This document shows positions 8,941 through 16,239 of a stretch of 64,000 nt of DNA, one piece after another. Numbering within the stretch: the stretch's first letter is position 1; every line of letters begins with the position of its first letter. The DNA lies in the NCBI GenBank assembly GCA_026129135.1, contig JAHCIQ010000002.1:1-64000 (forward strand), in the 5' to 3' direction. The notes under the pieces were generated by a model. The model made no database searches. It had not been told where the DNA came from and worked only from the letters and a program-made list of their open reading frames with translations. The position numbers and the translations under genes were made by a program. This stretch comes from Cyanobacteria bacterium TGS_CYA1. Lineage in GTDB: Bacteria; Cyanobacteriota; Vampirovibrionia; Obscuribacterales; Obscuribacteraceae.

Positions 8941-10641
8941 TTATTTGCCCCCCTTCTTGCCAGCTTCAGAAGCCGATTCGTTTACAGCTTGCTCTGCTTT
9001 TTGCATTATTTGCGCAACCATTTCGCCTGGTTTGAAATCGAATGGGTTGAACGGAACATAAGTCAAAATGGTCATGAAGGAAACGAACATAATCAGTTCC
9101 CATTCGCAATACGGGTCGTATTGCCCCATTTCGCCAAGCCATTCTATTCTCGTCTGTGCTGCAAGCAGGACCGTACACCACATGAAACGCCAGAGTCCAA
9201 CGTTTACTACTGCGTCGACCCAGATTGCAAAAACGCGATTGAAAAGCATGCCAACAGTTGCTGGCCAAGCATAAAAAGCTGCCGCTATAGGACCAAGCAA
9301 AAAGAGATAACACATCATGGTTATCTGAAAGGCGCTCAGCATCACAAGTCCAAAAGCAGCAGACATACCTGACAAGTTTGCCATGGTCTGAAGCATAATG
9401 GTGGCAAGGGATTGTCCCTCGACACCTGAATCTTTCTCTGAACCTTCTGACATTTTTCCAAGTACTTTTTTCATACTGGGATGTTTAATGATTTCGTCCC
9501 TGTTTTCTTCAGGCGCTCGAAATATTTGCTCTTCAGCCCAGGATGTAAGAATTCCTACATCTAAATGCCGCTTCACTTCGTAATTCATCGAGTTTCCGAT
9601 ATCTGCAGAATAACTTACTATGAGTTGAGTACACGGAATCAAAAAGAGTGCCACCATTCCTCTTAGAATTCCAACAAATGGTGTTTGTGCATCTTCATCG
9701 TTTCGTGATTGCAAGATACCGCTGCTGACCATACCTTTTACTTGTGTAAGGACTGCACCTGGTAAAAGCAGAAGCAGTGCGATGTTGAGATATACTCTTT
9801 TGTACATCTGCATCACCATCCACACAGCGTTCTCATGCACTTTGACTGGCTCGCGTCCGCCACAAGCTTGTCCGGCATTTTCGTTAGCCACGTTAATCAG
9901 ATACATCATATGTAGTTCGAGCATTGCATCCCAACAAGGATCGAAAGCATCTGCGCAGGCTTCGGACGCACCTTGCGCCTGGGCTTGTTGTTGGTTGCCG
10001 CCTTTTTGAAAGTTGCCCTGAGGAGCTGAACTTTGATCTGCTTCAAGCTGGGCTGGAGGCGTGTTTGTCGCGACCATAGCTTGAGCTCGTGCTTCACCGC
10101 GAGAGTTGATGATTCGGTTCAAACGATTATAAAAATTGGTAAAAGCCTGACTACTAAACTGGACTGGCAAAGTGACAGGTGGATAAAGTCGGCGCGGTTT
10201 GCCAGGGTCTATATCCCCGTCCATGCCTGCATCTGCCGCTTTCTTTTGCCAGTGCTTTTTCTTGTTTGGTCCGCCTTGGCTGTTGTTTGGCTTAGACTTG
10301 CCATCCTTATAGTGCATGTTGTAGTTGATAGGAGAGGCAGTTATAAAAATCCTAGTTCTAGGAGTGCGCTCTCCATGCTTCTTGGAGCAGATCAAATAAG
10401 TTGGAAAGTTAGTGTTTGCTTTTTCAACGTCTTTGAAAGCAGAAAGATTAGGACCGCCAGTCACTTCCATCTGCTGTGAACCGCAAGATTTGGAATGACG
10501 CTTGGTCATGTGGAACATGTTGGTGTCAGCTAGTTTGCGTTTGAATCTGTGCGCTTCTGCAGATTCGAAACACGAAAGCCAAGTCAATATCGTTGCTAGT
10601 AAATAGCAAAGTATATGACTTGACCTTACGGTGAAACGCAT
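8941..10641 (-). CDS. Exported VirB6/TrbL-like polytopic protein (copy 4)
   Basis: A 566-residue protein and first gene of the operon. A signal-like helix spans about 10-30 (ending near ESAEA). A hydrophilic region follows to about 240, with conserved Cys residues (ICSKKHGER, EACADAF, GQACGG). The membrane core holds ALLLLLPGA (about 290), FLIPCTQLIVSYSADIGNSM, FRAPEENR (about 376), a long helix pair around SAFQITMMCYLFLLGPIAAAFYAWP, GLWRFMWCTVLLAA and a last helix before YVPFNPFDF. The C-terminus is basic (KKGGK). The [VI]xA...WP...W pattern resembles VirB6/TrbL, a family of inner-membrane channel proteins in type IV secretion; this is by eye. Sister to copy 3 and more distant from copies 1 and 2. 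The start ATG overlaps the stop of a short unsupported ORF. A GAGGT lies about 9 bp upstream. Confidence 0.78.
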   Translation of the reverse strand: MRFTVRSSHILCYLLATILTWLSCFESAEAHRFKRKLADTNMFHMTKRHSKSCGSQQMEVTGGPNLSAFKDVEKANTNFPTYLICSKKHGERTPRTRIFITASPINYNMHYKDGKSKPNNSQGGPNKKKHWQKKAADAGMDGDIDPGKPRRLYPPVTLPVQFSSQAFTNFYNRLNRIINSRGEARAQAMVATNTPPAQLEADQSSAPQGNFQKGGNQQQAQAQGASEACADAFDPCWDAMLELHMMYLINVANENAGQACGGREPVKVHENAVWMVMQMYKRVYLNIALLLLLPGAVLTQVKGMVSSGILQSRNDEDAQTPFVGILRGMVALFLIPCTQLIVSYSADIGNSMNYEVKRHLDVGILTSWAEEQIFRAPEENRDEIIKHPSMKKVLGKMSEGSEKDSGVEGQSLATIMLQTMANLSGMSAAFGLVMLSAFQITMMCYLFLLGPIAAAFYAWPATVGMLFNRVFAIWVDAVVNVGLWRFMWCTVLLAAQTRIEWLGEMGQYDPYCEWELIMFVSFMTILTYVPFNPFDFKPGEMVAQIMQKAEQAVNESASEAGKKGGK

Positions 10642-10686
10642 TAACCTATGACCTCATGGCCGATTCCGTAGCTAGCGGAGGTTCGG

Positions 10687-10702
10687 CAATTTCGCGAAAT
10701 TG
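10687..10702. promoter_or_regulatory. 16-bp perfect palindrome, possible operator
   Basis: CAATTTCGCGAAATTG is a perfect inverted repeat centred about 53 bp upstream of the first gene of the VirB6-like operon. It could bind a dimeric regulator or form a short hairpin in the leader RNA. No matching site was noticed elsewhere in the window, but I could not search exhaustively. Confidence 0.4.
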
Positions 10703-10721
10703 GCCATTGTTTTTTAGTAAA

Positions 10722-10768
10722 AGGGTCTTGGAATGAAAAGGGCGGGCTGGAGGGAGAACCAAGACCCT
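10722..10768 (-). promoter_or_regulatory. Leader stem-loop upstream of the VirB6-like operon
   Basis: A 10-bp perfect inverted repeat (AGGGTCTTGG at 10722-10731, CCAAGACCCT at 10759-10768) encloses a 27-nt purine-rich loop. On the minus strand the stem is followed by TTTTACT, so it could act as a leaky terminator (attenuator) in the leader of the operon that starts at 10641. It could equally end unrelated minus-strand transcription. Confidence 0.45.
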
Positions 10769-10819
10769 GCTTGATGGCGACATGCCAAGTGTAAGTCTCA
10801 TTTGTGAACTTTTGGTACC

Positions 10820-10832
10820 CGCTTGTCAAGCG
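10820..10832 (-). promoter_or_regulatory. Possible -35 element with overlapping inverted repeat
   Basis: On the minus strand TTGACA (10829-10824) sits inside the inverted repeat CGCTTG-T-CAAGCG. A -10 at the right distance is poor (CACAAA). It is the best candidate I see for a promoter of the four-gene operon, with a leader of roughly 150 nt that includes the stem-loop and palindrome described separately. Confidence 0.25.
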
Positions 10833-10866
10833 AAGATTAAAATAGTGCATTTTGGGGACATTTCAA

Positions 10867-10872
10867 TATAAT
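10867..10872 (+). promoter_or_regulatory. Possible -10 box for the FKBP lipoprotein gene
   Basis: A consensus TATAAT lies 55 bp before the ATG at 10927. No good -35 is visible at 16-18 bp. It would give a leader of about 48 nt. Confidence 0.3.
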
Positions 10873-10926
10873 CAAAGGTAAGTCTTTGACTTTATCCTTT
10901 ATGCCTTTGCCCATTTGTTCTTAACC

Positions 10927-11697
10927 ATGCATTATTATCGGGTCTTACATAAAGTTAGAAAACTGGCTTCGTTAGCGCTTGTCACAAGTATGACTCTTGG
11001 ACTTACTGCGTGCTGGAATCAGGACAAGACTGAAGAAGTAGTGCCCATCGTCAATCCCGACGGTACCCAGAGCACTCAAGAGCGCACCACTAACGATACC
11101 GATCCAGATACTGGCAAATATTTCGTAAGACCGGCTCCAATGCTCGAATTGCAATTTGGTCCCAAGTGGAAGTCGCAGGGACAGGAAAATCCTCAAGAGC
11201 AGGAAAAGATGCTCAAGATGCCTAATGGCATTTTGTACCGCGACATCTTGCGTGGTTATGGATTGCCTCCCCATCTTAGAGCTACTGTGATTGTGCACTA
11301 TATTGCCTACAGACCAGATGGCACTATTTTCGACAGTTCGGTAGACAGAGGAATGCCTCTTATTTTTAAGCTTGGAGACCATCAAGTGATGGCGGGTCTT
11401 CAAGGCGGACTGATAAATATGCAAGTTGGTGGCGTACGTAAAGTAATTATTCCTTCGAGGCTTTGCATCGGAAAACTCGGAAAGAAAACGGTTCCTCAAG
11501 GACAAAAAATGGTGATGATGTTGCGCTTACTAAGCGTCGACCAGAACTATGAATCGTCTCCTCCAAAAGAAGTCGAAACCGAAACTTCGGGTGAATATCT
11601 AAAGAGAGCCGCACAAGAAGCGGGTGAAGACACGAGCACTTGGCCAGACTACACCAAGCTGAAACAACAAGAAGAAGAAGAAAAGCTCTCCCAATAG
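10927..11697 (+). CDS. FKBP-type peptidyl-prolyl isomerase lipoprotein
   Basis: About 256 residues from the ATG at 10927; an in-frame TTG at 10915 is an alternative and neither has a clear ribosome site. The N-terminus is a lipoprotein signal with lipobox LTAC. A charged linker leads to an FKBP domain (about 110-210) with VIVHYIAYRPDGTIFDSS, the RGMPLIFKLG strand and VMAGLQGGLINMQVGG. The usual IP-x-x-L-x-YG element appears as IPSRLCIGKLG, so the loop near the active site is altered. The family catalyses cis-trans isomerisation at proline. The C-terminal tail (about 210-256) is acidic and Glu/Lys-rich. It probably works on folding of exported proteins in the periplasm, tethered to a membrane. 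The gene is convergent with the dnaJ-like gene, 7 bp apart, and divergent from the VirB6-like operon, whose exported products are possible clients (inference). Confidence 0.85.
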   Translation: MHYYRVLHKVRKLASLALVTSMTLGLTACWNQDKTEEVVPIVNPDGTQSTQERTTNDTDPDTGKYFVRPAPMLELQFGPKWKSQGQENPQEQEKMLKMPNGILYRDILRGYGLPPHLRATVIVHYIAYRPDGTIFDSSVDRGMPLIFKLGDHQVMAGLQGGLINMQVGGVRKVIIPSRLCIGKLGKKTVPQGQKMVMMLRLLSVDQNYESSPPKEVETETSGEYLKRAAQEAGEDTSTWPDYTKLKQQEEEEKLSQ

Positions 11698-11704
11698 TTG
11701 CTAA

Positions 11705-12691
11705 TTATGCTTGCTGTTGCTCTATTTCAGCTAGTTTTGCATAGAGTTCTTTTTCTTTGTCGGATGGATTTTCCGGTACGCTAATTTTTACTTTTACCAG
11801 AAGATCGCCTGTGGCGGTCTGTTTCAAAACAGGTAAGCCTCTTCCTTTCAGTCTCAAAGTACGACCCGACTGAGTCAATGCTGGAATTTTGATTTTGACC
11901 GGACCGTCCAGTGTCGGCACTGAAGCTTGACCTCCGGTAACTGCAACGCCTGGTTTTAAGGTTACTTCGCAAACCAGATTGTCACCATCTATGGTGAAAT
12001 CTTTGTGCGGTCTTACTTTGATTCGCAAAATAAGATCGCCACGACCTGTGGGAGTCATTGCACCTTGTCCGGCTACTCGAATTTTGGATCCGGCTCTTAC
12101 CCCTTTTGGAATTTTTACTTCTATTGTTTTTGCTTTTTCGCCTTGAGGCGTCACTTTCAAAGTTCGTTGAGCACCGCGAGCAAGCTCTTCAACTGAAAGT
12201 TCGATATCTGCTTGTTGCTCGTGGGGACGAAGACTTGCACGTCCTGGTCCTTGAGCATGAGGGCGCGATTGTCTGGTGCCGAAGCGTGAACCCGCTCCTT
12301 GAGCGCCTCCAAAAGGACCGCCTGCTTGTCCAAACAAAGCTTCGAAAAAGTCTGAGAATCCACCACCACCGCCGCTTCCGCCGGTGCCGCGTTGGAAGTT
12401 GCCGAAATCAAAGTCGAATCCAGAAAAATTACCTTCGCCCGAGCCACCCGGTTTGAAGTCGGCTCCGGCTTTCCAGTTAGAGCCAAGCATGTCGTATCTT
12501 TTGCGTTTTTCTGGATCTTTTAAAACTTCGTAGGCTTCAGAAATTTCTTTGAATTTTTCTTCTGAGGCTTTGTCGCCTTTATTTGCGTCGGGGTGATGTT
12601 TGCGCGCAAGTTTGCGATAGGAAGTTTTTATTTCCTGCTGACTTGCGGTTCTGGCGACTCCTAGCGTCTGATAGTAATCTTTGAATTTCAA
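11705..12691 (-). CDS. DnaJ-class co-chaperone without zinc finger (CbpA-like)
   Basis: About 328 residues. A J domain at the N-terminus ([14 protein letters not shown]... with the HPD tripeptide in [11 protein letters not shown]) is followed by a Gly/Phe-rich linker ([15 protein letters not shown]). Two beta-sandwich client-binding domains follow ([15 protein letters not shown], then [21 protein letters not shown] strands and LKGRGLPVL). The four CxxCxGxG zinc repeats of true DnaJ are absent, which places it with CbpA/DnaJ2-type proteins that stimulate the ATPase of DnaK. I chose the TTG at 12691 because AAAGGAA lies about 9 bp upstream. A TTG at 12712 adds seven residues but has its AGGA directly against the start. 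A GATAAT box about 30 bp further upstream may be the -10. Confidence 0.88.
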   Translation of the reverse strand: MKFKDYYQTLGVARTASQQEIKTSYRKLARKHHPDANKGDKASEEKFKEISEAYEVLKDPEKRKRYDMLGSNWKAGADFKPGGSGEGNFSGFDFDFGNFQRGTGGSGGGGGFSDFFEALFGQAGGPFGGAQGAGSRFGTRQSRPHAQGPGRASLRPHEQQADIELSVEELARGAQRTLKVTPQGEKAKTIEVKIPKGVRAGSKIRVAGQGAMTPTGRGDLILRIKVRPHKDFTIDGDNLVCEVTLKPGVAVTGGQASVPTLDGPVKIKIPALTQSGRTLRLKGRGLPVLKQTATGDLLVKVKISVPENPSDKEKELYAKLAEIEQQQA

Positions 12692-12791
12692 CTTAGGACT
12701 TCCTTTTGGCAATCCTTACAACTACAACGTCATTATCCCACGAAAGCCCAGAACATAAAGCTAGGGTGTATAGTTAGATCAAAGGGAACCT

Positions 12792-13328
12792 GTGGAATAT
12801 TCGGCTTTGAGGGTCGGAACTTATCTTTGGGCGAGGGCGAGCATGTATTTGCACAGGCATATAGCAAATAGTCGATCTAAAAAAGCACAATCTCTAGTCG
12901 AGCTGTGCGTCGGACTTCTGGTACTGGTTCCGATCATACTTATATTCTTCGATTTGGCTGTAATAGTAATCGGGGTCCAGGTCAACGACCAGACTTGTAA
13001 ACAGGCTGCCAGAGCCGCTTCAAGCGGTGACCCGGTGTCGGCTAACCAGAGAGCTCAGGCCATCGTTGCGCGTGCAAACCAGCAAGGAAGCTCGATGCTT
13101 TCCAATTTCACCTTGACTGGAACCACATTCAACCCAGCCACGCTAATTGCCGATCGCAACGCCCTCAATCCATACGGTGGTACTATAAGTGGTACTGTCA
13201 CCGTGAGTACGACAGTCGATATCCGTCCATTCCTGGTGCCTTATGTGTACAGTGGTGGTGCGCCATTGACTTTCAGGTCGGCTCAAACCTACCCATTTAC
13301 TTTTGTCGTACCTAACACTGCTTCCTAG
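12792..13328 (+). CDS. TadE/TadG-like membrane-anchored pseudopilin-type protein
   Basis: 178 residues from a GTG at 12792 with AGGGA about 6 bp upstream; an ATG at 12843 is an alternative start. The key element is a single hydrophobic helix preceded by KKAQSLVEL, with a Glu just inside the helix (about 33-62: QSLVELCVGLLVLVPIILIF). This is the hallmark of TadE-family proteins, which are minor pilin-like components of Tad pili or act as secreted anchors. The rest is an extracytoplasmic, Ala/Thr/Ser-rich domain (ARAASSGDPVSANQRAQAIVARAN is typical of the family). No other tad genes are near, so it may serve elsewhere. It ends 4 bp from the convergent rplA stop. Confidence 0.7.
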   Translation: MEYSALRVGTYLWARASMYLHRHIANSRSKKAQSLVELCVGLLVLVPIILIFFDLAVIVIGVQVNDQTCKQAARAASSGDPVSANQRAQAIVARANQQGSSMLSNFTLTGTTFNPATLIADRNALNPYGGTISGTVTVSTTVDIRPFLVPYVYSGGAPLTFRSAQTYPFTFVVPNTAS

Positions 13329-13332
13329 TTAA

Positions 13333-14055
13333 TTAGGCTGCTGTTGTTTTGCCAACGGTGCTAAGCGCGTTCACGTCGAGCTTGATGCTTGGACCCATTG
13401 TCGAACTTATATATACAGATTTGATATAGGTGCCTTTGACCGAAGCTGGCTTGATTTTGACGATTTGATCGATAACTGCAGCCAGGTTCATCAAAAGACG
13501 ATCGTCTGAGAAGCTCAGTTTGCCGATAGCCATTTGAACCAGACCACCGGTCTTTTCTGAACGAAAAGCGACTTTACCGGCTTTTAATTCGCTGATGGTT
13601 TTAGCCAAGTCGGTTGTAACTGTGCCGTCTTTGGGGTTTGGCATCAAACCTTTAGGTCCGAGCACTTTACCCATTTTGGAAAGCAATGCCATTGTGTCTG
13701 GAGTAGCAACCAGTTTGTCGAATTCGAAGAATCCGTTGCCGATTTTTTCTACCAGGTCTTCGGCTCCATAAACATCGGCGCCGGCTTCTTTGGCTTCTGT
13801 AAGTTTTTCGCCTTTAGCAACTACTGCTACGCGTACATCTTTACCGGTACCACCAGGAAGGCTCACAGTGGAGCGGATTTGCTGGTCGTTGATTTTGGGG
13901 TTGATACCTAGACGGAACGAAACTTCAACGGTTGGATCGAATTTGACCGATTTTTCTTCCTTCAAAAGTTTGACTGCCTGGGCAGCTTCAAATGAGCCCT
14001 GGTTGTTTTTGTAGAACTCTTGCAGTCTTTGTTCTCTTTTAGTTGGCTTAGCCAT
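13333..14055 (-). CDS. rplA: 50S ribosomal protein L1
   Basis: 240 residues, near the usual length of about 230. It binds the L1 stalk of 23S rRNA and in many bacteria represses its own operon. Recognisable segments include VEVSFRLGINPK, VSLPGGTGKDVRVAV, MGKVLGPKGLMPNPKDGTVT and a C-terminal GTYIKSVYISSTMGPSIKLD. It is the last gene of the rpmG-trnW-secE-nusG-rplK-rplA cluster. rplJ and rplL, which often follow, are not here: the next gene is a convergent TadE-like gene 4 bp away. Confidence 0.97.
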   Translation of the reverse strand: MAKPTKREQRLQEFYKNNQGSFEAAQAVKLLKEEKSVKFDPTVEVSFRLGINPKINDQQIRSTVSLPGGTGKDVRVAVVAKGEKLTEAKEAGADVYGAEDLVEKIGNGFFEFDKLVATPDTMALLSKMGKVLGPKGLMPNPKDGTVTTDLAKTISELKAGKVAFRSEKTGGLVQMAIGKLSFSDDRLLMNLAAVIDQIVKIKPASVKGTYIKSVYISSTMGPSIKLDVNALSTVGKTTAA

Positions 14056-14111
14056 TGTTCTCGATCCTTATTTCGTTTTCTGTATTTCGTTTTCTGTTTT
14101 TCAGCAGGGCA

Positions 14112-14534
14112 CTAATCGGTGATGGTGATGCCCATGTTGCGGGCAGTACCAATAACCATTTTTTCAGCTGACTCGAGGCTTGTAGCATTCAAGTCAGGCA
14201 TTTTGATTTTGGCAATCTCAGTAACTTTGGCTTTTGAAACGCTTCCAACTTTGTTTTTGTTAGGAGCAGCCGAGCCTTTCTCTACATTGGCAGCTTTTTT
14301 CAAAAGCTCCGAGCAAGGAGGAGTTTTGAGAACGAATTCAAAACTGCGATCTTCAAAAATAGTGATTTCAACTGGGATGATGGTTCCAGCTTTGTCCTGG
14401 GTTTTGGCGTTGTACTCTTTGCAGAATTGCATGATGTTGACGCCGTGCTGACCAAGAGCAGGACCGATAGGGGGCGCTGGGTTTGCTTTGCCCGCTTGGA
14501 TTTGTAATTTGACTTTCCCAGTAACCTTTTTCAT
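14112..14534 (-). CDS. rplK: 50S ribosomal protein L11
   Basis: 140 residues, the usual length. It binds the GTPase-associated region of 23S rRNA. The N-terminal [19 protein letters not shown] with the conserved Pro pair, then [18 protein letters not shown] and [12 protein letters not shown], are diagnostic. It lies between nusG (99 bp upstream) and rplA (56 bp downstream), the standard order. The 99-bp gap to nusG shows no obvious terminator. Confidence 0.97.
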   Translation of the reverse strand: MKKVTGKVKLQIQAGKANPAPPIGPALGQHGVNIMQFCKEYNAKTQDKAGTIIPVEITIFEDRSFEFVLKTPPCSELLKKAANVEKGSAAPNKNKVGSVSKAKVTEIAKIKMPDLNATSLESAEKMVIGTARNMGITITD

Positions 14535-14633
14535 GGCTTTTAGCCTCTGCTCCGTAAATGTGTTGAATCTGCTGTGGACTATATATGTTGAATGTACAAT
14601 TTTATGTGCTGAAGGCTCTTCCTGTCAGAACAT

Positions 14634-15227
14634 TTAGACTTTTATAACCTGATTGAACTCGAGTTCAACTGGCGTAGCGCGTCCAAAGATAATCACAGAC
14701 GCCTTTATGCGCTCTCTCTCCAAGTTTACTTCTGTAACTTCTCCTGTAAAGTCGGCGAAAGGACCGCCAGTGATTCTGACGTAATCGCCCACCTTGACGT
14801 CTATTTGAGCCGCCTTCTTACCCTTGATACCGGAGGCGATTATTTGACGTCTCAGAATCTTGCGGATTTCGGCATCCTGTACTGGTGTCGGTTTCTTGCC
14901 TGCGCCCACATATTTGGTGACTCCTGGAGCTTCTCGTACCACTCTCCAGGAATCGTCATCGAGGATCATTTCTACAAACACGTAGCCTGGGTATTCGCGC
15001 TCTTTCTTCTCGACGCGTTTACCGTCTTTGACTTTGCTAACTATTTTCTCGGGGACAATAACACCGAAAATCTTGTCCTGGGCGCTCATCGTGATTACGC
15101 GTTTTTCGATGTGCTCTTTCACTTTGTTTTCGTGTCCGGAAGCGGTTTGAACGGCATACCACTTTCGTTGACCATCTGATTTGATGAAAGCCATTTTCTG
15201 GTTGTTAACTCCTGCTGCGCTGCTCAT
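14634..15227 (-). CDS. nusG: Transcription elongation/antitermination factor NusG
   Basis: 197 residues. The NGN domain starts at KWYAVQTASGHENKVKEHIE, with GYVFVEMILDDDSWRVVREAPGVTKYVG. The C-terminal KOW domain has VGDYVRITGGPFADFTGEV. NusG binds RNA polymerase, lowers pausing, and couples to Rho or the ribosome. The chosen ATG has a weak AGGT about 10 bp upstream. An internal ATG (12th codon) is possible, with AGGAG at a long spacing. It lies 17 bp after secE, as in most bacteria. Confidence 0.97.
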   Translation of the reverse strand: MSSAAGVNNQKMAFIKSDGQRKWYAVQTASGHENKVKEHIEKRVITMSAQDKIFGVIVPEKIVSKVKDGKRVEKKEREYPGYVFVEMILDDDSWRVVREAPGVTKYVGAGKKPTPVQDAEIRKILRRQIIASGIKGKKAAQIDVKVGDYVRITGGPFADFTGEVTEVNLERERIKASVIIFGRATPVELEFNQVIKV

Positions 15228-15244
15228 TGAGAATTTACCTAGAA

Positions 15245-15724
15245 TTACCCGTTGTGAATTTTTGCCCAGTGCTCAATAGGGCCAAAGACGAAGTGACCAA
15301 GTACGTAGTCATAGCCGAGCACTAAGAATGTAATAAGCGTCACGAGCACGACTACGCTCCAGGTTTCTTTGAATACCTGTCCGCGCTCCGGCCAGCTGAT
15401 TTTTTTTATTTCGGTACGAACTTCTTTGAGAAATTTGGCGAAATCGCTTACGAAATTGCCTTGTTTCTTATTGCCGTTTTTGCTTGGATCTTTGCCAGAT
15501 TTGCTGGATCCGCCACCACTGCCGCCTGCTCCGCCACCACTGCTGCCAGCTCCACCTGGACCAGAACCAGAGCCTGTGCCTTTGTCGATTGTTGCTGGAG
15601 GACTCGATGAACTCAAGGAATTTTCTCCCTTTGCCTCTGTAGCGGCGTTGTCTGAAGCGGCACCACTCATGGTATCAGGCAGATTTAGGCCGTCTTCTTT
15701 TGTTTTTTTCTTTTTTTTGCTCAC
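15245..15724 (-). CDS. secE: Preprotein translocase subunit SecE with long N-terminal extension
   Basis: About 159 residues from the GTG at 15724. The C-terminal 65 residues are the SecE core: an amphipathic helix with FLKEVRTEIKKISWPERGQVFKET and one transmembrane helix (VVVLVTLITFLVLGYDYVLG). Bacterial SecE of this type is normally about 60-70 residues. The roughly 90 extra N-terminal residues are Lys-rich (KKKKKTKED), then Ser/Ala/Gly-rich with GGGAGGSGGG, probably disordered. The frame is open further up to 15781, but that would run into tRNA-Trp, so I reject that start. An ATG at 15670 is another option. SecE stabilises the SecY channel in the inner membrane. Confidence 0.9.
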   Translation of the reverse strand: MSKKKKKTKEDGLNLPDTMSGAASDNAATEAKGENSLSSSSPPATIDKGTGSGSGPGGAGSSGGGAGGSGGGSSKSGKDPSKNGNKKQGNFVSDFAKFLKEVRTEIKKISWPERGQVFKETWSVVVLVTLITFLVLGYDYVLGHFVFGPIEHWAKIHNG

Positions 15725-15747
15725 TGACTCTGCCTGGGAAATAAGTT

Positions 15748-15818
15748 CGCGCCCTGAAGGAGTCGAACCCTCAACAAACATTTTGGAGACGTTCGTTTTA
15801 CCATTAAACTAAGGGCGC
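15748..15818 (-). tRNA. trnW: tRNA-Trp (CCA anticodon)
   Basis: The 71-nt sequence folds as a cloverleaf: acceptor GCGCCCT/AGGGCGC, D stem GTTT/AAAC, anticodon stem AACGT/ATGTT around loop CTCCAAA (anticodon CCA), and T stem GAGGG/CCTTC with loop TTCGACT. The discriminator base is G, as expected for tRNA-Trp, and CCA is not encoded. It sits between rpmG and secE on the same strand, a position seen in many bacteria, so it is probably processed out of the operon transcript. Confidence 0.95.
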
Positions 15819-15840
15819 TTCTTTGATTTTGACGAACAAG

Positions 15841-16008
15841 TTATTTCTTAGTTTCTTTGTGATCGATGTGCTGACGGCAGAACTTGCAGAATTTTTTGAT
15901 TTCGAGCCTGTCGGCATCGTTTCTTTTGTTCTTCATCGTGGTGTAGTTGCGACGTTTGCATGTGCCGCAAGCCAATGTGATGATGATTCTGTCCTCTTTC
16001 TTTGCCAT
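15841..16008 (-). CDS. rpmG: 50S ribosomal protein L33
   Basis: 55 residues beginning [17 protein letters not shown]. It has two CxxC pairs (CGTC and CKFC), the zinc-ribbon version of L33, plus the family signature [12 protein letters not shown] and the ending HKETKK. Start ATG 16008 has AGGAG about 8 bp upstream (TAGGAGTTGG). First gene of the ribosomal/secretion operon, 23 bp before tRNA-Trp. A zinc-type L33 is often the constitutive form; only one copy is in this window. Confidence 0.95.
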   Translation of the reverse strand: MAKKEDRIIITLACGTCKRRNYTTMKNKRNDADRLEIKKFCKFCRQHIDHKETKK

Positions 16009-16033
16009 TTTTCCAACTCCTAGTGGCTTCGCG

Positions 16034-16077
16034 TCTTTTTCAAAAAAAAGACCAAAAAAAAACGCCTCCCGAAGGCG
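16034..16077 (-). promoter_or_regulatory. 5'-leader hairpins with terminator-like U tract upstream of rpmG
   Basis: On the minus strand a CGCCT-TCGGG-AGGCG stem (16077-16063) is followed by nine T (16062-16054). A second hairpin, GTCTTTTT/AAAAAGAC, follows (about 16052-16034). The predicted transcription start is at about 16080, so the first hairpin would form within the first 20 nt of RNA. It could be an early terminator/attenuator or a stabilising 5' hairpin. It is not T-rich in the other direction, so it does not serve the plus strand. Confidence 0.6.
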
Positions 16078-16086
16078 ACAAAAGTC

Positions 16087-16116
16087 AGTATATCTAACCT
16101 TTTAAAGCTCTGTCAA
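16087..16116 (-). promoter_or_regulatory. Sigma-70-type promoter of the rpmG-secE-nusG-rplKA operon
   Basis: The minus strand reads TTGACA (16116-16111), an 18-bp spacer, and TATACT (16092-16087). That is a perfect -35 and a 5/6 -10. Transcription would start near 16080, about 72 nt before the rpmG ATG. This is the best promoter seen in the window and fits a highly expressed ribosomal operon. Confidence 0.8.
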
Positions 16117-16132
16117 CCGAAAGGGCGCGCCT

Positions 16133-16160
16133 TTGCACAAATTGAGACCATTTATAGAAT
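16133..16160 (+). promoter_or_regulatory. Possible promoter of the oligopeptide importer genes
   Basis: TTGCAC (16133-16138), a 16-bp spacer and TAGAAT (16155-16160) on the plus strand, 80 bp before the GTG of the binding-protein gene. It is arranged back to back with the rpmG promoter. Confidence 0.35.
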
Positions 16161-16239
16161 TCAGATGAATTACTGTTAAGACCATTTGGCGCCGATTTAA
16201 CTCAAAATTGTAGAAAATCGTCCCATCATCAAGACTTTC

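Noticed and set aside
10641..10850. 69-codon minus-strand open frame ending at the start of copy 4
   Set aside because: No domain, no ribosome site, and it spans the stem-loop and palindrome that look regulatory. A tiny leader peptide cannot be fully excluded.
15725..15781. Upstream extension of secE
   Set aside because: It would make the gene overlap tRNA-Trp; the GTG at 15724 is the first sensible start outside the tRNA.
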